Source of the DNA: Manduca sexta
Lineage: Eukaryota; Arthropoda; Insecta; Lepidoptera; Sphingidae
DNA: 64,000 bases
NCBI RefSeq assembly: GCF_014839805.1
Contig: NC_051140.1
Span: 13,723,826 to 13,787,825 of the forward strand
Reading direction: 5' to 3'
The stretch's first letter is position 1. Each line of letters begins with the position of its first letter. The notes beneath the pieces are model-generated. The model did not search any database and had not been told where the DNA came from. It saw only the letters and a program-made list of their open reading frames with translations. Below, in pieces: positions 36,256-48,420 of this stretch. The position numbers and the translations under genes were made by a program.

Positions 36256-38751
36256 CGCACATTTCAAAACTTGTTTTACGCCCGCGGGGTGCGCGGTTGT
36301 ATGCGGTACCCGCTGTATTGGCGGCCAACTATTAGAATCGTGCGGGCCACGGTAACACCAGCGCGCTCTGTGGTTAGTAGGTGGGCGACTGCAGTAGTCG
36401 GTAGGGGAGGGGTGACATCTCATTACATACACCTTCTGACTCAAAATATAAATTCCAATATGTAATTTCTAATGACTTAATTTAAACTTTCAATACGCTA
36501 AATATTAAAAACTGCAGATCTATGAAGTAATTATGTGGTCCATTATAAACATCGTAGCACAGTAATTTTCCTGATTTATTGTCTGATTACGGAGTTCTGG
36601 TGCCTATCTTTCGGCTTCATGATGAGCTCCACTTTACTAAAGGGTACTTTCTAAATGCAAATGCATTTGCATTTAAAAAGTGAAAAAAACAATTTGTAAA
36701 ATTGCCGTTAAAATTTGTTTAAAATGTTTATTTTTTTTTTATAATTACAAAATGATACACTAAGATGTTTTTATTACATAGATACGTTGTCCGAGCTCAA
36801 TACTGGCAAGACGAAAGTAAGGCAATTCCCCGACGTTCACTTAGTCAACCTCGAACCACTGTTGTGGCTAGTCGGCTTACTACCTATTTGTATTCTATTA
36901 ATTAAATGCCTTCTCGTGTTTTTAGACGATGTACAAATTATACAGCAACTATAAAAGAAAAAAACGTTTCATTTCATGTGTAAGTATACACTATTTAACT
37001 TATTATTTATCAAATAAACCGAATGAATTTTATTCGACTGTCATGGCGACGGCGCGGCGGTCGACGCTCGCGTCATGTCAATGCGAGCTGCTAGGGGAAG
37101 ATGGGTAATGACTGTCTCAGGCCTTATAAACCTACTATTTCTGTTTTATAATATAATAACACGGTATGAAATAAAATCATGTAATAAGTAATAGTTTAAT
37201 TTAAAAAAATACATCAAATACTTGTAAATATTTACGGTTCGATCATTTCCTAGAGAGTGACATATACGTAACCAAAAATAATGTTAAAAATCACATAAAT
37301 GCAAAAGGTCACATAATCCTTCCTAATGTAAAGGATATTCAAATTATTAAAAATCGGATTTTAAAATCGTTTGTAAGTTGTAACGACGTATTTCAGTCTT
37401 TAAATGTTCATTCCTAGAGCAACACCCGACGTTTAATCATAGATTACACCTTATCCGCGCTGTTATAGATAAATTCATTAATGTTCGCATACATTTCGCA
37501 CACAAAACTAATATAGATTGTAAAACTGATTATAAAAGACAAAAAAGGAATAAATTAAGTTTGTTTGAAGTTATATAAAGTAAACACGCTGGCGCTAAAT
37601 AACTAGAGTTTTATGATGGAGACGATGATATATTATATCTTAAAGAATTTTTGTATACCTAGTCTTACGTACATAGAGCATTTAAAGCAATGAATATATT
37701 TTTTTTATATAGTTCACCTTACTGTCTAAAATAAATGTTTCTCTGCTCACACAATAAATTGTTTTATTAAAATGAAGTGTCCAATTTTCCCCAAATTTCT
37801 CTGATTGTAGGTCACACGCGCTTTGGCCAATGAGCGTGCGGCACTAAAGTTGTTACGTAACTGTCGATGTATATATATCCTTTTCTAACGAATGTATGCT
37901 GCATCTTTTTATTCCTTCTTCGAACCAATTTGTAATTATATGTATAGGTACGTGACTATAGCACATAGTGCGCCGTTTTTTTGTGCCATTTTGTTAGTGT
38001 ATGCCGCGTCTATTTGTAAAACGTCATTGATGATACATATAAACTATTTCATGATGAATTCTTATATATTTAATAATAGAATTCTTCATTTATCATAAAT
38101 TCATAAATCATAAGTTACATTCCAATTAGATAATTAAAGCGAAAAGATCAAAATTGGTTGGTCTGACTATAAAGATAGCCGACGCGCTAACTCTACGCAC
38201 ACAGCTACGCAACGGCTCTGTGTGAGTGAATTTTGCGAAGAATTACCTATAGTTGACTTCACGCGCGGCACGTAAACGCTCTTAAAACCGTATAAAAAAC
38301 GTGCATATAAAAAACGCGCGTTGTTAATTTGCTGTCTGTGTAGGCACTTGGTGTACTCCTAAATATTAAATAAGCTTATTTACAAACTAGCGCGGTCTAA
38401 TTTCAACTGTACTTTTCTTCCAGTTCAAAAGGCGGAATTTTTGTAAAACAACAACCCTCAGTTCACCAACATTACCCACATAATATGTTTATTCCATACA
38501 TTAGACTTGTACAAGGGAGTTTGCAGACGGCGTATTATACGCGGCGTGAACGCGCGTTCTTTATGCGTTGCAGAGCACGCATTTGTATGTAAAAGGTACA
38601 CAGTGTCCGACTGTATGCGTTTATTGCACGTTTTAGTAGTTTGAAGTGGTTCGTTGATGCGTACAAAATATGCCATCTGCATAAAGACCAACTGGAGTTA
38701 ATAACATGTGCATGTTCGACCTACATGCTTTATACCTATCTATTTTTTTAT
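36256..38751. other. GC-rich patches without recognised genes
   Basis: Patches at 36270-36420, 37045-37110, 37810-37860, 38165-38330 and 38520-38620 are CpG-rich. 38290-38325 holds two tandem 'TATAAAAAACG(T/C)GC' units. Frames over these patches on either strand show no protein features. They could be parts of a larger element (see 34752-38285) or clustered regulatory DNA. Confidence 0.3.
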
Positions 38752-39499
38752 GGATCAGTGTTTAATATCACCCATTTGTTAACATATCTAATCTGAGCAT
38801 TTATAGTTATCTAGGACAAATCGATACAACTAAATCTAAACTTGCCGGAATACATTGACGACCCAGATTTGTTTGAAAGTTGAACAAGATTTAGGACAAA
38901 AGTTTTGTTCTAATTTTGAAATATAACTATTGTTTTATTATGATAGCCATTGTTCTATAACAAACCAATTAAAAGAGTATCTGTTTCACTGTGTTGTGCC
39001 ATTGCGAAATATTATATTAGGTAAAAAATAAGAAATATAGAAATAAAACAAAACAAATGTGAAACAAAATTAGATCTAATAGATTAGATATCTTGTAGCC
39101 TTTATGAGGAACAACATAAGAGCTAAACAATAATATTATTATATTTAAGATGTTTCTTGCCCAGGACGCAAGTTTCTAAGAGGCACCACGAACTCGAGCA
39201 CAATGCATTCACTTTGTCATTCAAAGTACGTCAATCCCTCATCATCAACAGAACATGAACCTTTAAATGTAACAAACTGTTACATAGCTGTTTACAAATT
39301 CTGTATAACGATCTAAATTAAGGTACCACTGTTAATTTGCGCCGTAGTGTCTGTGTGAACATTGAGAGTCGTTTGAAATAATTTTGCAAAACCAGCCGAG
39401 ATCTCAAACTATCAGCGAAGAAGACAATTGTGATATAAAAAGGGTGCACACTGCACAGTTTTTGATTGTGACTATACCCGTTATAGTAACCACTAACCA
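38752..39499. other. Gene-free stretch
   Basis: Nothing recognised apart from AT-rich intergenic DNA. Confidence 0.3.
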
Positions 39500-39531
39500 C
39501 TAGCTTTTGCTCGCGGCTTCGCCCGCGAATC
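39500..39531 (-). mobile_element. Helitron 3' end fragment
   Basis: On the minus strand it reads CGCGGGCGAAGCCGCG then AGCAAAAGCTAG before a T. This is identical in form to the end of the 9.65-10.41 kb element. The body is missing or unrecognisable to the right. Confidence 0.6.
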
Positions 39532-40890
39532 AGTCAAATATCTAAATTGTTCAGTTAACTATAATGTGGTTACTGTATCAGTCTGTTCCAAAATATTGTT
39601 GGGTTGAGGTTAAAAAATAGTTTTCATTAGTAGATCCTGATAGGTATGGGATTTTATTTATTTGATATTTGAAAAACAAACAGAAAATATCAAATAAAAA
39701 TAATTAAAGAATGTTTTATAGAATACAGCGAAGTTTCAACTAATAAATAACACAGGTAAGGAAAGAGTGAACAATAACATTAATTAAAATACAATGAAAT
39801 AATGAGATATGATCGAAGTGAGTCGAAGCCATAACGTGCAATTATGCTGTTATATAGGAAATATTCAATTCAATCCGTCGCAATTAAGTTCTACTATTAT
39901 GCATATTTTATACAAATAAATCTTTCATTGTTTATGTAATTGTCAGCATAAAAGGTTGACAGTCCGATATTGATTAATCAAAATCTCATTTCTGGACATT
40001 AACAAAATATATTACATACTGACGCCGTCCAATGTTATGGTATCTCATTGAAATACGAGCTATTCATATATATCGATATTAATAGAAAATCTTATTTATT
40101 ATTACTATGTTATGTATATTAGTTCCGTTAATAACTTTTAAACATAATTATCCATAGCTGTGTAGATCTATAAATATAATGGAACGTAAGGTGCTTCAAT
40201 ATTTTGTATATATCATAATTAGATGTAGGCGTAATTGTGAATGAATACTTTATACTTAATTAACAATATAATATCCGAGTAATTGAGATATATGCAGATA
40301 CAGATCAAATTAACTTTACTGACAGTTTATTAAAACACGCGGAACACAATAACGCTACATATTTTTTCGTAAAAAAAAAGGACACAAACCTTATTAAAAT
40401 ATCAAAATGAAAATTTCAAATGTCATTAATATCGTATATTATAGTGAAACATCGGAAGCGTGAAGAGTTAAAGACGTTTAGACCCAACCAGGAGTTTGAT
40501 CTCACGCGTGACCTAAAAAGTGAACAGAACTAGACTTCTTTAAGAGTCATGTGTTCCAACATTTTCACTTTCTTTCGACTTTGTTGAGAAGTGGAGGAAA
40601 TTCTCGCGACGAGCTGAAAAATTCAAACAAAACATGACGTTGAGATTGAAAGCATTTAAACACGCATTGACGCTTCGTAATCGAACAATAAATCTAGTAG
40701 TCAAAGTTTCTTACAAGAGGCTCGAAACAATATCAAATTATAGAACAAGTTGTTAACTTTTCACATAACATGAACAGCGGGAAGGCGGCCTTCAGTGAGG
40801 TTAAGAAGTTCCAATTCTAGAAGTATTTTCTTATGTATTAAGCTATGTCAGATCTTGTTTAATAGATAAATTGGTTTGCAGAAAAATGTA
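39532..40890. other. Gene-free stretch
   Basis: AT-rich, nothing recognised. Confidence 0.3.
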
Positions 40891-41113
40891 GTGGTAGGTC
40901 TTTCATATCTGGGAGCCTGGCCAGGTAGATGACACTGATGTGTCTATTTCTACCGTCAAGCAAAGTAGTGCAAGCACTGTTGTATTCAGGTTTGAAGGAT
41001 ATTGTACCCAGTGTATTTAATGGGTTTTAAGGGGACTAAAGCAGTGCAATTATGTTGTTACTGTTTATGGGTAGTTGTCCCACGGTCTAGCAAGCGAGCT
41101 GCTTGCTCGTTTT
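40891..41113 (-). repeat. Reversed copy or variant of the 22.9 kb dispersed repeat
   Basis: Starts GTGGTAGGTCTTTCAT and contains TGTCTATTTCTACCGTC, GGTTTGAAGGATATTGTA and finally GCGAGCTGCTTGCTCG. These are the reverse complements of the end, middle and start words of the 22.9 kb copy. It is a diverged subfamily member. The frames at 41002 and 41205 start in it and are not genes. Confidence 0.5.
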
Positions 41114-43265
41114 ATCAAAACACACAAATAAAGAGCATCAAAATCGTACCATCCCGTCGCAAGAAAAGCTTTCGTCTTACTGAATCATCATCGCTTATAC
41201 GGAAGTGTTTGCTCACATTTTCTCTCGAGCGGTTTTCTTTACTCTAAAGGAAACACTGATTAGAACCAAAGGCATGTGTATTGCAGCAAGATGGGGTAAA
41301 CCTTGTGATGTTAATCTGGGACATGCTGCTTTACAATATCAATTATTACACACTTCAGTGGCGAAATATAACAAAGGAAACGTGTCGAAAAAATAAAGCC
41401 CTTCTCTGTAGTAAAATTATAAATTTGAAAAGTTAAAATCATTTCATTAACATTCATGAAGTTGACAGCTCGCATTTATATACGTCGGAAATGAAAACCA
41501 TGACTCCCATTAAACTATTTGATTCAGCAATCACCCACATTGTTCTTTTAGATACACCCGCTTTGTCCCATATTTATATCAACTGAAGGAAGACTGCTAG
41601 AGAATACCTCTGGCAATAAGTCTCTCTGCACTTATTGTATATAGAACAATCTACTTTTAGAAGCAGAAAGGTTAAGACGATCACTAAAATTTGGATAACG
41701 AAAAATATTAGATAATCGAATTGAAGCGTATTTGACATAATTAATAGACATACATCTAGTGGTCGAAATTCCGCCGATGATTTTGTAACACATGAATAAA
41801 TTTCACTTCTCTGCACTTTCTTATATGAAGTTATGCCAAATCTAGCACTCCTCCGTACGAGCAATGTGTTCAAAAGGGGAATGAAGGTTTTTCTTCACGT
41901 ATTCATATATAGATAATTAATAAATATTACTTTGAATCCCTAATCACCGGTGGCTTGGGTCTTCAGCTTCGCCAACGAAGATTGATTTATTTTTATTTTT
42001 CAGATGTATATAAAAACGTAAAAAAGTAACACAGTAAGAATATAAATAATATTGCAGTAAACCGTCGAACGTTTCAAATTTGTTATTAATTAGTTTGATA
42101 TAAATTATATTATATTTCTTAGCTTGTTGGCAAATCTACCAAGTATCAATAAGACCTTTAACTATTCATCGTACATATTAGTACAGAACATCGTCTAATA
42201 CCTATTTACCGGGTAACAGTGTAATCCAATTACGTATTAGTTCACTGTAGGAAATGTTTACGTAGATGTCTAACCCCGATGTGAATTCAGAAGCGAATTA
42301 ATCAATATTGAATATATAGATTTGCGACTACTTCCAAGTGGATGACTACGAGAATTGTTCATGCGCAATCACCGGCACTATATCCTTCACAATTGGTACT
42401 TCAACTTTAAAACTTCGTCATCTACAATTTCATAAATCAGTATTACTTCATTTTCAAGATTTGTTTAATTAATTAAAGGGTTCCTTTCATAATAAATTAA
42501 CTACAATCTTTCATTTTCATTCACTTACTAGTTAATAAAATTTAATTTCATTGATTTAAGCTACAAAACATAAGAAGACATGCCTAGTATATCGTAATAC
42601 ATTTTATAGGACAATACACTGTAAGTACGTTGACAGTTTTGGTTCTTTGTACGATTACCTCATTATATATCGGTCCCTTAGCGGGACTTTTATTGAAGGA
42701 AATAGAGCACGGCTCGCTCGCTATGCGGTCGACCAGGAATGCCTTGACTGTTCACGTATTTACTTCAGTCGGTTCACGATAACTGAATGCCTCGCTCAAT
42801 TTTGTTCCGAACTAAACATGTATATCTATTGAATACATTGGAACAAAATACAATATAATAAAACTTTCCTAAATGGATCTTGCGCCCATACAGTCAATGG
42901 ACTGATTTAAATAAACGCAAATATATTATAATACCCGAAAATAAATCCGGCTATTTTAATATTATTTAATAGGACAAATCTCCAAAAATATAACGGTCAC
43001 ATGTGTGAATTTCATTTCCGACGCGCGGAATTTTTTACTTTAAGCAGTCTCGCATTCGCCACCTATATGTTAAATATTTAAACCAGACCATATTGTACTC
43101 GTTTATATAAATTTCTTTAGATGTATTAAATACCTGTATTCAATAATCAACAACCCAGTTTAATATTGAGTTTTCGATTACTCTGACCTCTAATCAATCC
43201 GGAAGATTATCCCTTTTCATGAACAGTTTAAGGTCGCGGATCGAGGAAATCTCTTAAGAGCCAGT
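41114..43265. other. Gene-free stretch left of a promoter candidate
   Basis: No exon recognised. Short frames at 41574 (minus) and 42647 (plus) show no domain or codon signal. Confidence 0.3.
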
Positions 43266-43360
43266 GGCGACGTCACGAGAACAGCTGAGCAGAGTCCCGG
43301 CCGCAGGTGGGCCGCTATATATAAATTTAGCTCGTGACTAGTTTCGTCCGTTCATTGTCA
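43266..43360 (+). promoter_or_regulatory. TATA-type promoter candidate
   Basis: A GC-rich block with a CRE-like GACGTCAC (43269-43276), CAGCTG and CAGGTG E-boxes leads into TATATATAAA at 43316-43325. An initiator-like TTCATTG lies about 35 nt downstream (43351-43357). An ATG in a good context (CCAACATG) follows. The tight order of these parts is unusual for this AT-rich window. Confidence 0.4.
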
Positions 43361-43365
43361 CCAAC

Positions 43366-43491
43366 ATGCGCCAAGGCCCAACTACAAATTGTTGGCCCAT
43401 CGGTACAAACAAGCAAGCTGAATTAGCGTTATACATTTTAGAACAAATGTTTTTGATTTTTATATGTACCCGCTATGCCTTAACAAAATAA
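43366..43491 (+). CDS. Short ORF after the promoter candidate, maybe the start of a longer spliced gene
   Basis: ATG with a CACCAAC leader opens 41 codons (MRQGPTTNCWPIGTNKQ...) to TAA at 43489-43491. The first dozen codons are GC-richer than the rest. A possible donor ATCG|GTACAA lies after codon 12, so only the beginning may be exon. No signal peptide or domain is visible. If real, it is a small protein or a first exon whose partners lie to the right and were not identified. Confidence 0.2.
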   Translation: MRQGPTTNCWPIGTNKQAELALYILEQMFLIFICTRYALTK

Positions 43492-45053
43492 ACCAGTTAT
43501 AATGAAATTCATAGAATGCGATCTTTTATACGAACGTGAATTTGTTTCCAAGATATTGTTCAATATTATAAGTTACTGCATTGCGCGAACAAAAAATTAA
43601 TTACATTAAAAACCATGCAAGTAAAATATGTTCTAAATAGCTAGAAACTGAAAACTTCGAATATGCATACTATACTACACCGATAAAGGTAACATTTTGA
43701 GAATTAAACACGTTTCGACAATATAAGCCATAAAAAAGTTTCGAATTGTATAGTATGGTCAGTAAAAAAAAAATCAGTAAAATACATAGGGATATTGATT
43801 AGAATTGGTATGATATAAGTACTAACAATTGATTCGTCACACGTCACTTGGACAGCCAAAATAGATGTATTAGAATTTGATCTGTATATCTGTTGATGGC
43901 ATCGATGTTATCGAGTTTCGTGCTTGACCACGTGAACAAAAATCTTCTAATATGAATTAATTATAACAAAAACTATAAATTCTATAAACAACAATGTTGT
44001 GAATTGTAAAACAGTATAGTTTGTTACAAACGAATATTTATCAAAAGGAATCCTGCAAATTCTTCCTGGTTAATTTATTAATATAATTCCCAGTCAAAAT
44101 GGTGCTTAATCAACATTTGAAAAATAACACATATTCAATAAAATAAAGTTGTGAGCTTAAATACGTTATATTTGAACATTATACGAAGTAATTATTTAAA
44201 ATTTTTGACTGGATAATTAATTATGGCTGTACAAACGGCTTACTTACTCACGCCATTACAGGTCATGCAATTTAATTAAGGAAAAGCTATCCTACGTTAA
44301 CGAATATGGACGGGTAGGAATTTTTAATATCCATATAAATTATATGCGACTTTAAAAAATTCCATATAGAAAACTCAGTTTAAATATATTTAAAAAGGAA
44401 AAAAATCTTTTCAAAACGATAATTTTTTAACATAAATTCAGATTGCATCGATTCTTTATTCTTGTTTATAATTAATTAAACAACGAAAATGTAGATACAG
44501 TAATACAATTTTTTACGCTGTGTGCTAACGTTTTCGGTTTTGGTAATGAGACAGTGCGTCGTTTTCTTGCCGCTAAAAATGTCTGGTTTCGTTAATTTGA
44601 CGTCTTATTTTACTTTAATTAAGCGGGTGGCTTAGTATTTAAAATGCGAGACGAAATGAGCACTGATAATATAAGATTTAAAGCCTGGAATCTGGAGTGT
44701 TGAACTGCTGGCACTGCTAAAATTTATAAAGCCATAATTTTGAAATATTAGCATTACTTTAGAGTACTAAGTAGGAAAAGTTACATTAACGGACGCAGGT
44801 GATCCTAATCACCTCATTTTAAATATCCCGAGTTTTATGACTCTCGGTGAAATTAAGTGGAGAACATTTATATATTGATGTTTTTTAACGTGGCTTGGTA
44901 AAGTGGCTTCACTGCACCTGCTGTTAAACGAAATGAAGCCCAAAGAAAGTGCTGATTGGCAGAAGATACAAGCACCCCCAAACGGTCTATACGGCCATGC
45001 CGGCTTGCTAGATTACCAAATTGAAAGTATCTTTTGAACAAGATACCATGCTT
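43492..45053. other. Gene-free stretch
   Basis: AT-rich, nothing recognised. If the promoter at 43.3 kb is real, this would be its first intron or 3' flank. Confidence 0.3.
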
Positions 45054-45245
45054 GATAATACCATAAATCCGAATGTTTGTGTGTTTATTAGAAGTAAACT
45101 CCGAAACAGCTGAACGGATTTAGATGAAATTTGTTACACGTTTGTCCCATGTCTTGTTTTGACACATAGGCTACTTGTTATGCCGGTTGTTAGCCGACTT
45201 CAAAAACAAGAAGGAGGTTATCAATTCGACGTGTTTTTTTTATGT
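45054..45245 (+). repeat. Dispersed moth repeat (GCCGACTTCAAAAA family)
   Basis: Contains AGCTGAACGGATTTAGATGA, 'GACACATAGGCTACTTGTTA' and then GCCGACTTCAAAAACAAGAA and GGAGGTTATCAATTCGACG. These runs are characteristic of an abundant lepidopteran repeat. Ends are not defined. Confidence 0.55.
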
Positions 45246-45699
45246 CGTACTGATACCGCTGTGGAGCAGTTACAGAGATTTAAGGACTTTGTAATAGGAA
45301 AACCTTTTCACGCTTAAAACTAATTACAATAAATATTATAAAATTTATCATTTGTTTCAAAAGATCCGATAGTAAATATTGAAATTCCATTTGATTTGGA
45401 TGTTACACGACATGCTGACACCCTACAGGACATACGCGAGTGTTTTCCACAAAACTCAACGTTGGAATGGATATGGGGACTGACATAAAAAATCTTTTTT
45501 CCGGTATTGACAGAATGTTCCGCCAGCAACTTTATTCAATATTCAACGACAAAAATGTTTTATTGACCATTGCTGTTAGCTCTCAATAGGTTCACAACGT
45601 AAGCAAATGGAATAGAAAACTTTTATACGAACGAAACGAATTTTTACATTTATGTATTTAAGCCAAACCAGTATACTATTTGACGTTAGGTTTCTCCAC

Positions 45700-45907
45700 A
45701 TATTGATATTTGCTCATAAAATAAAGTCCCGCTCTACATCCATCTGCCTGTTGTAATGCTATAAACTCAAACTACCAAGCGGATTTCGATGAAATTAGTA
45801 TGGAGATATATTTACATTCTGGGACGAATACAGGCTACTTTTATTCCATACTTGGACTTTTATTGCGGAAAAACTATCACGCTGGTGAAGCCGCGAACAA
45901 AAGTTAA
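45700..45907 (+). mobile_element. Decayed short Helitron (about 205 bp)
   Basis: 'ATAAAGTCCCGCTCTACATC' heads a body with ATAAACTCAAACTACCAAGC and ends GGTGAAGCCGCGAACAAAAG then TTAA. It belongs to the 24.1/47.3 kb subfamily. The 5' boundary is approximate, and the terminal CTAG has mutated. Confidence 0.45.
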
Positions 45908-47316
45908 AAATATCTCTAATGATACTGTAAAATGATTGTCAGTAAATTGATCTGAAAAAATATCAATTTCTAAGCTAATGGCATGCCAATTCATAATAAT
46001 ATCAATCTCGAATCAAAGTAAAAAATAATTTCTCTTAAAGAGCCATCATATACACGACTCGATATTCTTTTTCTTTTCTAAATTTGACATCTAAAGTACT
46101 TGTCACTTGGAAAAACAAAGCCAATTGTTGTGATTATTCTGAAAGCTCTAAAAGCATAATCCTTTTCTGTTGATAAAAAAATATACAAAACAAGTGCTTA
46201 TTCGTATTGATATTTATATTCATTGTAGTCATTTTATTACATGTCTAGCCCACGTCTAGAAGTTAAAAGTTGGTATTTACGGTCGTCAATCGTCAGAATC
46301 GTGGGAATTAAGTTTACGGCGTATAAAACTTTTTATTGTACGATAATACCTTATTGTGCGTGAATGTGGCAATGTCAGTCAATCTAGAGGTTACGTAGAG
46401 TAATTATATTTGAATCTTAAGGCATCTTTAAAAGATTTTAACTTAGGTAATTACTTACGTTTCAGAGGAATTGTTTATGAATAAGAATACGTGATCATCA
46501 TAATATTTTCGAACCTGGCCGCGACGAAGGTGACATGTTCCGAAAGGGAAACCAACACAACATATAGATACTATTAATATGCATAAATGCATTTCCAAAT
46601 GATTCCCATGATAATTAGATTTTACATAAGTTACAAAGGTTTAGTTTAGTTTTATTAGCAACGCCATAAAGATATTATTAATTTCGGTAGTTTTGTCTCA
46701 AAACTTGAATAATCTTATTTTTTTGTAATAATTATTTTATTAATAGAAATAATTCCAAAATAAAATTAGTGTAATATTCATTTCATTGATTCTAATAAGT
46801 TTATTCATCAGTTTGGAATCTGGTCAGTCCATATAAAATGAATAATACATCAGTTACGCGTTATAAAATATAAAATTTAGTATCAAAATGTATCAATATA
46901 AAAGATTTTCAAGCTGTGTTCAAGATTTAAAGGCAATATTCTTCAGCTTTTATCTTCTAGGTCTAAATTCAATAGATTTATAAGACTATAAATATATATC
47001 AAAGCTATTAAATAAAATCACAATGGCCTTTAATTTAAAACGTATTGGCAATAGAATCTCATAATGGAAATAATGTGATAAATATTTATATAAATAGGTG
47101 TGATCTTCTATTGGCAAAGAGAGACACTTAAATTACGGACATTAAAAGCAATAAAATTGCCTTCTAAACAAATAAACATAAGTTTAAACGAATACTTGTC
47201 GTACAAAATAGTTTTACCCAAATTAAGGACCCTAATAAATCTAGCTGTAGTAACAGGATCTGTTGACGCTGGCTAAGTTGATATCATTTTTACCAGAGCC
47301 GGTACATAATTGTAAA
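45908..47316. other. Gene-free stretch
   Basis: AT-rich, nothing recognised. Confidence 0.3.
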
Positions 47317-47531
47317 TCTATACATATTGTAAAACAAAGACTTCAAAAGCTGTCTCTCGGTATGTGATCGATTTTTTCAAAACTATTAAAAGGAATTTTA
47401 TAAAAAAATTTATGGAAATAGTTTAAGACCCTGGGAAGATTATATGCTACTTTCTATGCCGAGAAACTATATAGCGGAACATTTATCCCGGAAAACTACT
47501 TCACACGGACGAAGCCGCGAGCAAAAGCTAG
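47317..47531 (+). mobile_element. Short non-autonomous Helitron (215 bp), precise ends
   Basis: Starts TCTATACATATTGTAAAACA after an A and ends GAAGCCGCGAGCAAAAGCTAG before a T. Compared with 24135-24620 it lacks the middle. Both termini follow the TC...CTAG rule exactly. Confidence 0.65.
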
Positions 47532-47803
47532 TTCAACACAATTTTGTGTGCAATAATGGGTGGTGCCTTTCGTTTGATGTAAGCGTGTATCGACTACAAT
47601 AGAATTTGCCCTCGTTACTCACATAAGCTGAAATTATATCGAGTCCACAGTAATAAAATGTTCCTATTAACTTTCTCACATGAGTTTAAAATACATAGTG
47701 TAGTTATATTATTAATTTAAATTCTATTCTCATTATGGTGTACATATACATTAAGTAGATAATTTTTAACGTTATTTTATTCGCTCATATTTAAATAGAC
47801 ATG

Positions 47804-48002
47804 TCTAACACGTTCGTATTAATAAAATTGCGAAAGTTTGGACGTTTGTTATTCAAACACGCCAGAATGGCTGTACGGGTCTGGATGTAATTTTAAGAGC
47901 AATTACAGTCTAGAATAGCACATACGCTACTTTTTATCTCGGGTATATCGGGACTTTTAACCTGGAAATACTATCACTCGGCAAACCATGATCAAAAGCT
48001 AG
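47804..48002 (+). mobile_element. Decayed short Helitron (about 200 bp)
   Basis: Ends ATCAAAAGCTAG before a T. The body shows 'TTGCGAAAGTTTGGACG' and 'ATATCGGGACTTTTA', family words shared with 9.65 kb. The subterminal hairpin has eroded, and the 5' end near TCTAACACG is uncertain. Confidence 0.45.
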
Positions 48003-48225
48003 TATTTAATAAGATTTCGTAATTTACTTACTAGTTTCGACTGCTTTAGTAATGTTGCCACTGCTATATACGTTCACAGTACATATACACCTATCATACA
48101 GCCACAGCCAACTTTAGAGCTAATATTACTATCCCAAAAATGAAATAAATACAATTTGAAGAATTAATAAATATATCATTAATCTGGTTACCTCAATTAC
48201 CTAAGCAAACTGCTCAGGTAAATGA
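48003..48225. other. Gene-free stretch
   Basis: Nothing recognised between the Helitron and the GC-rich block. Confidence 0.3.
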
Positions 48226-48235
48226 CAGGCCTATT

Positions 48236-48420
48236 CAGAGAGTCCACGGTACGGCGCAGGGAATGGTGGTTGGTGACAAACAAGCGAGCCAACTGCGGAT
48301 AATAATTTATTAATGAAACGAACGCGTGTCATGTGGAATTATTAATTCACCGGGGCTGGGGCCGGCGCCGCGCCCCGCCGCTCATCCAATACCACATTAT
48401 TCGCTCGAATTTTCTTTACC
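48236..48420. promoter_or_regulatory. GC-rich block with homeodomain-like AT cores, candidate enhancer or promoter
   Basis: A CpG-rich stretch includes the GC palindrome-like GGGGCCGGCGCCGCGCCCC and a CCAAT word (CATCCAATACC). Just left are TTTATTAATG and ATTATTAATTC, typical homeodomain cores, around an ACGCGTGTCATGTGG core. The sharp change from flanking AT-rich DNA suggests selection. The frame of 74 codons at 48326 has no protein features. Confidence 0.3.

Larger units (their letters stand above)
34752..38285. mobile_element. Possible 3.5-kb composite element bounded by inverted TTAAGAGCGTTTACG
   Basis: TTAAGAGCGTTTACG at 34752-34766 is repeated in reverse complement at 38271-38285. On both sides a CCGCGCG word follows a few bases inward. 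The interval contains a spliced-looking start (35.34-35.63 kb), a large foldback (35.73-36.25 kb) and several GC-rich patches that contrast with the AT-rich flanks. No transposase was recognised, so a single mobile unit is an inference. Confidence 0.25.

Noticed and set aside
36163..36465. 64- and 93-codon frames
   Set aside because: They overlap the right arm of the foldback and the GC-rich patch; open frames on both strands reflect composition.
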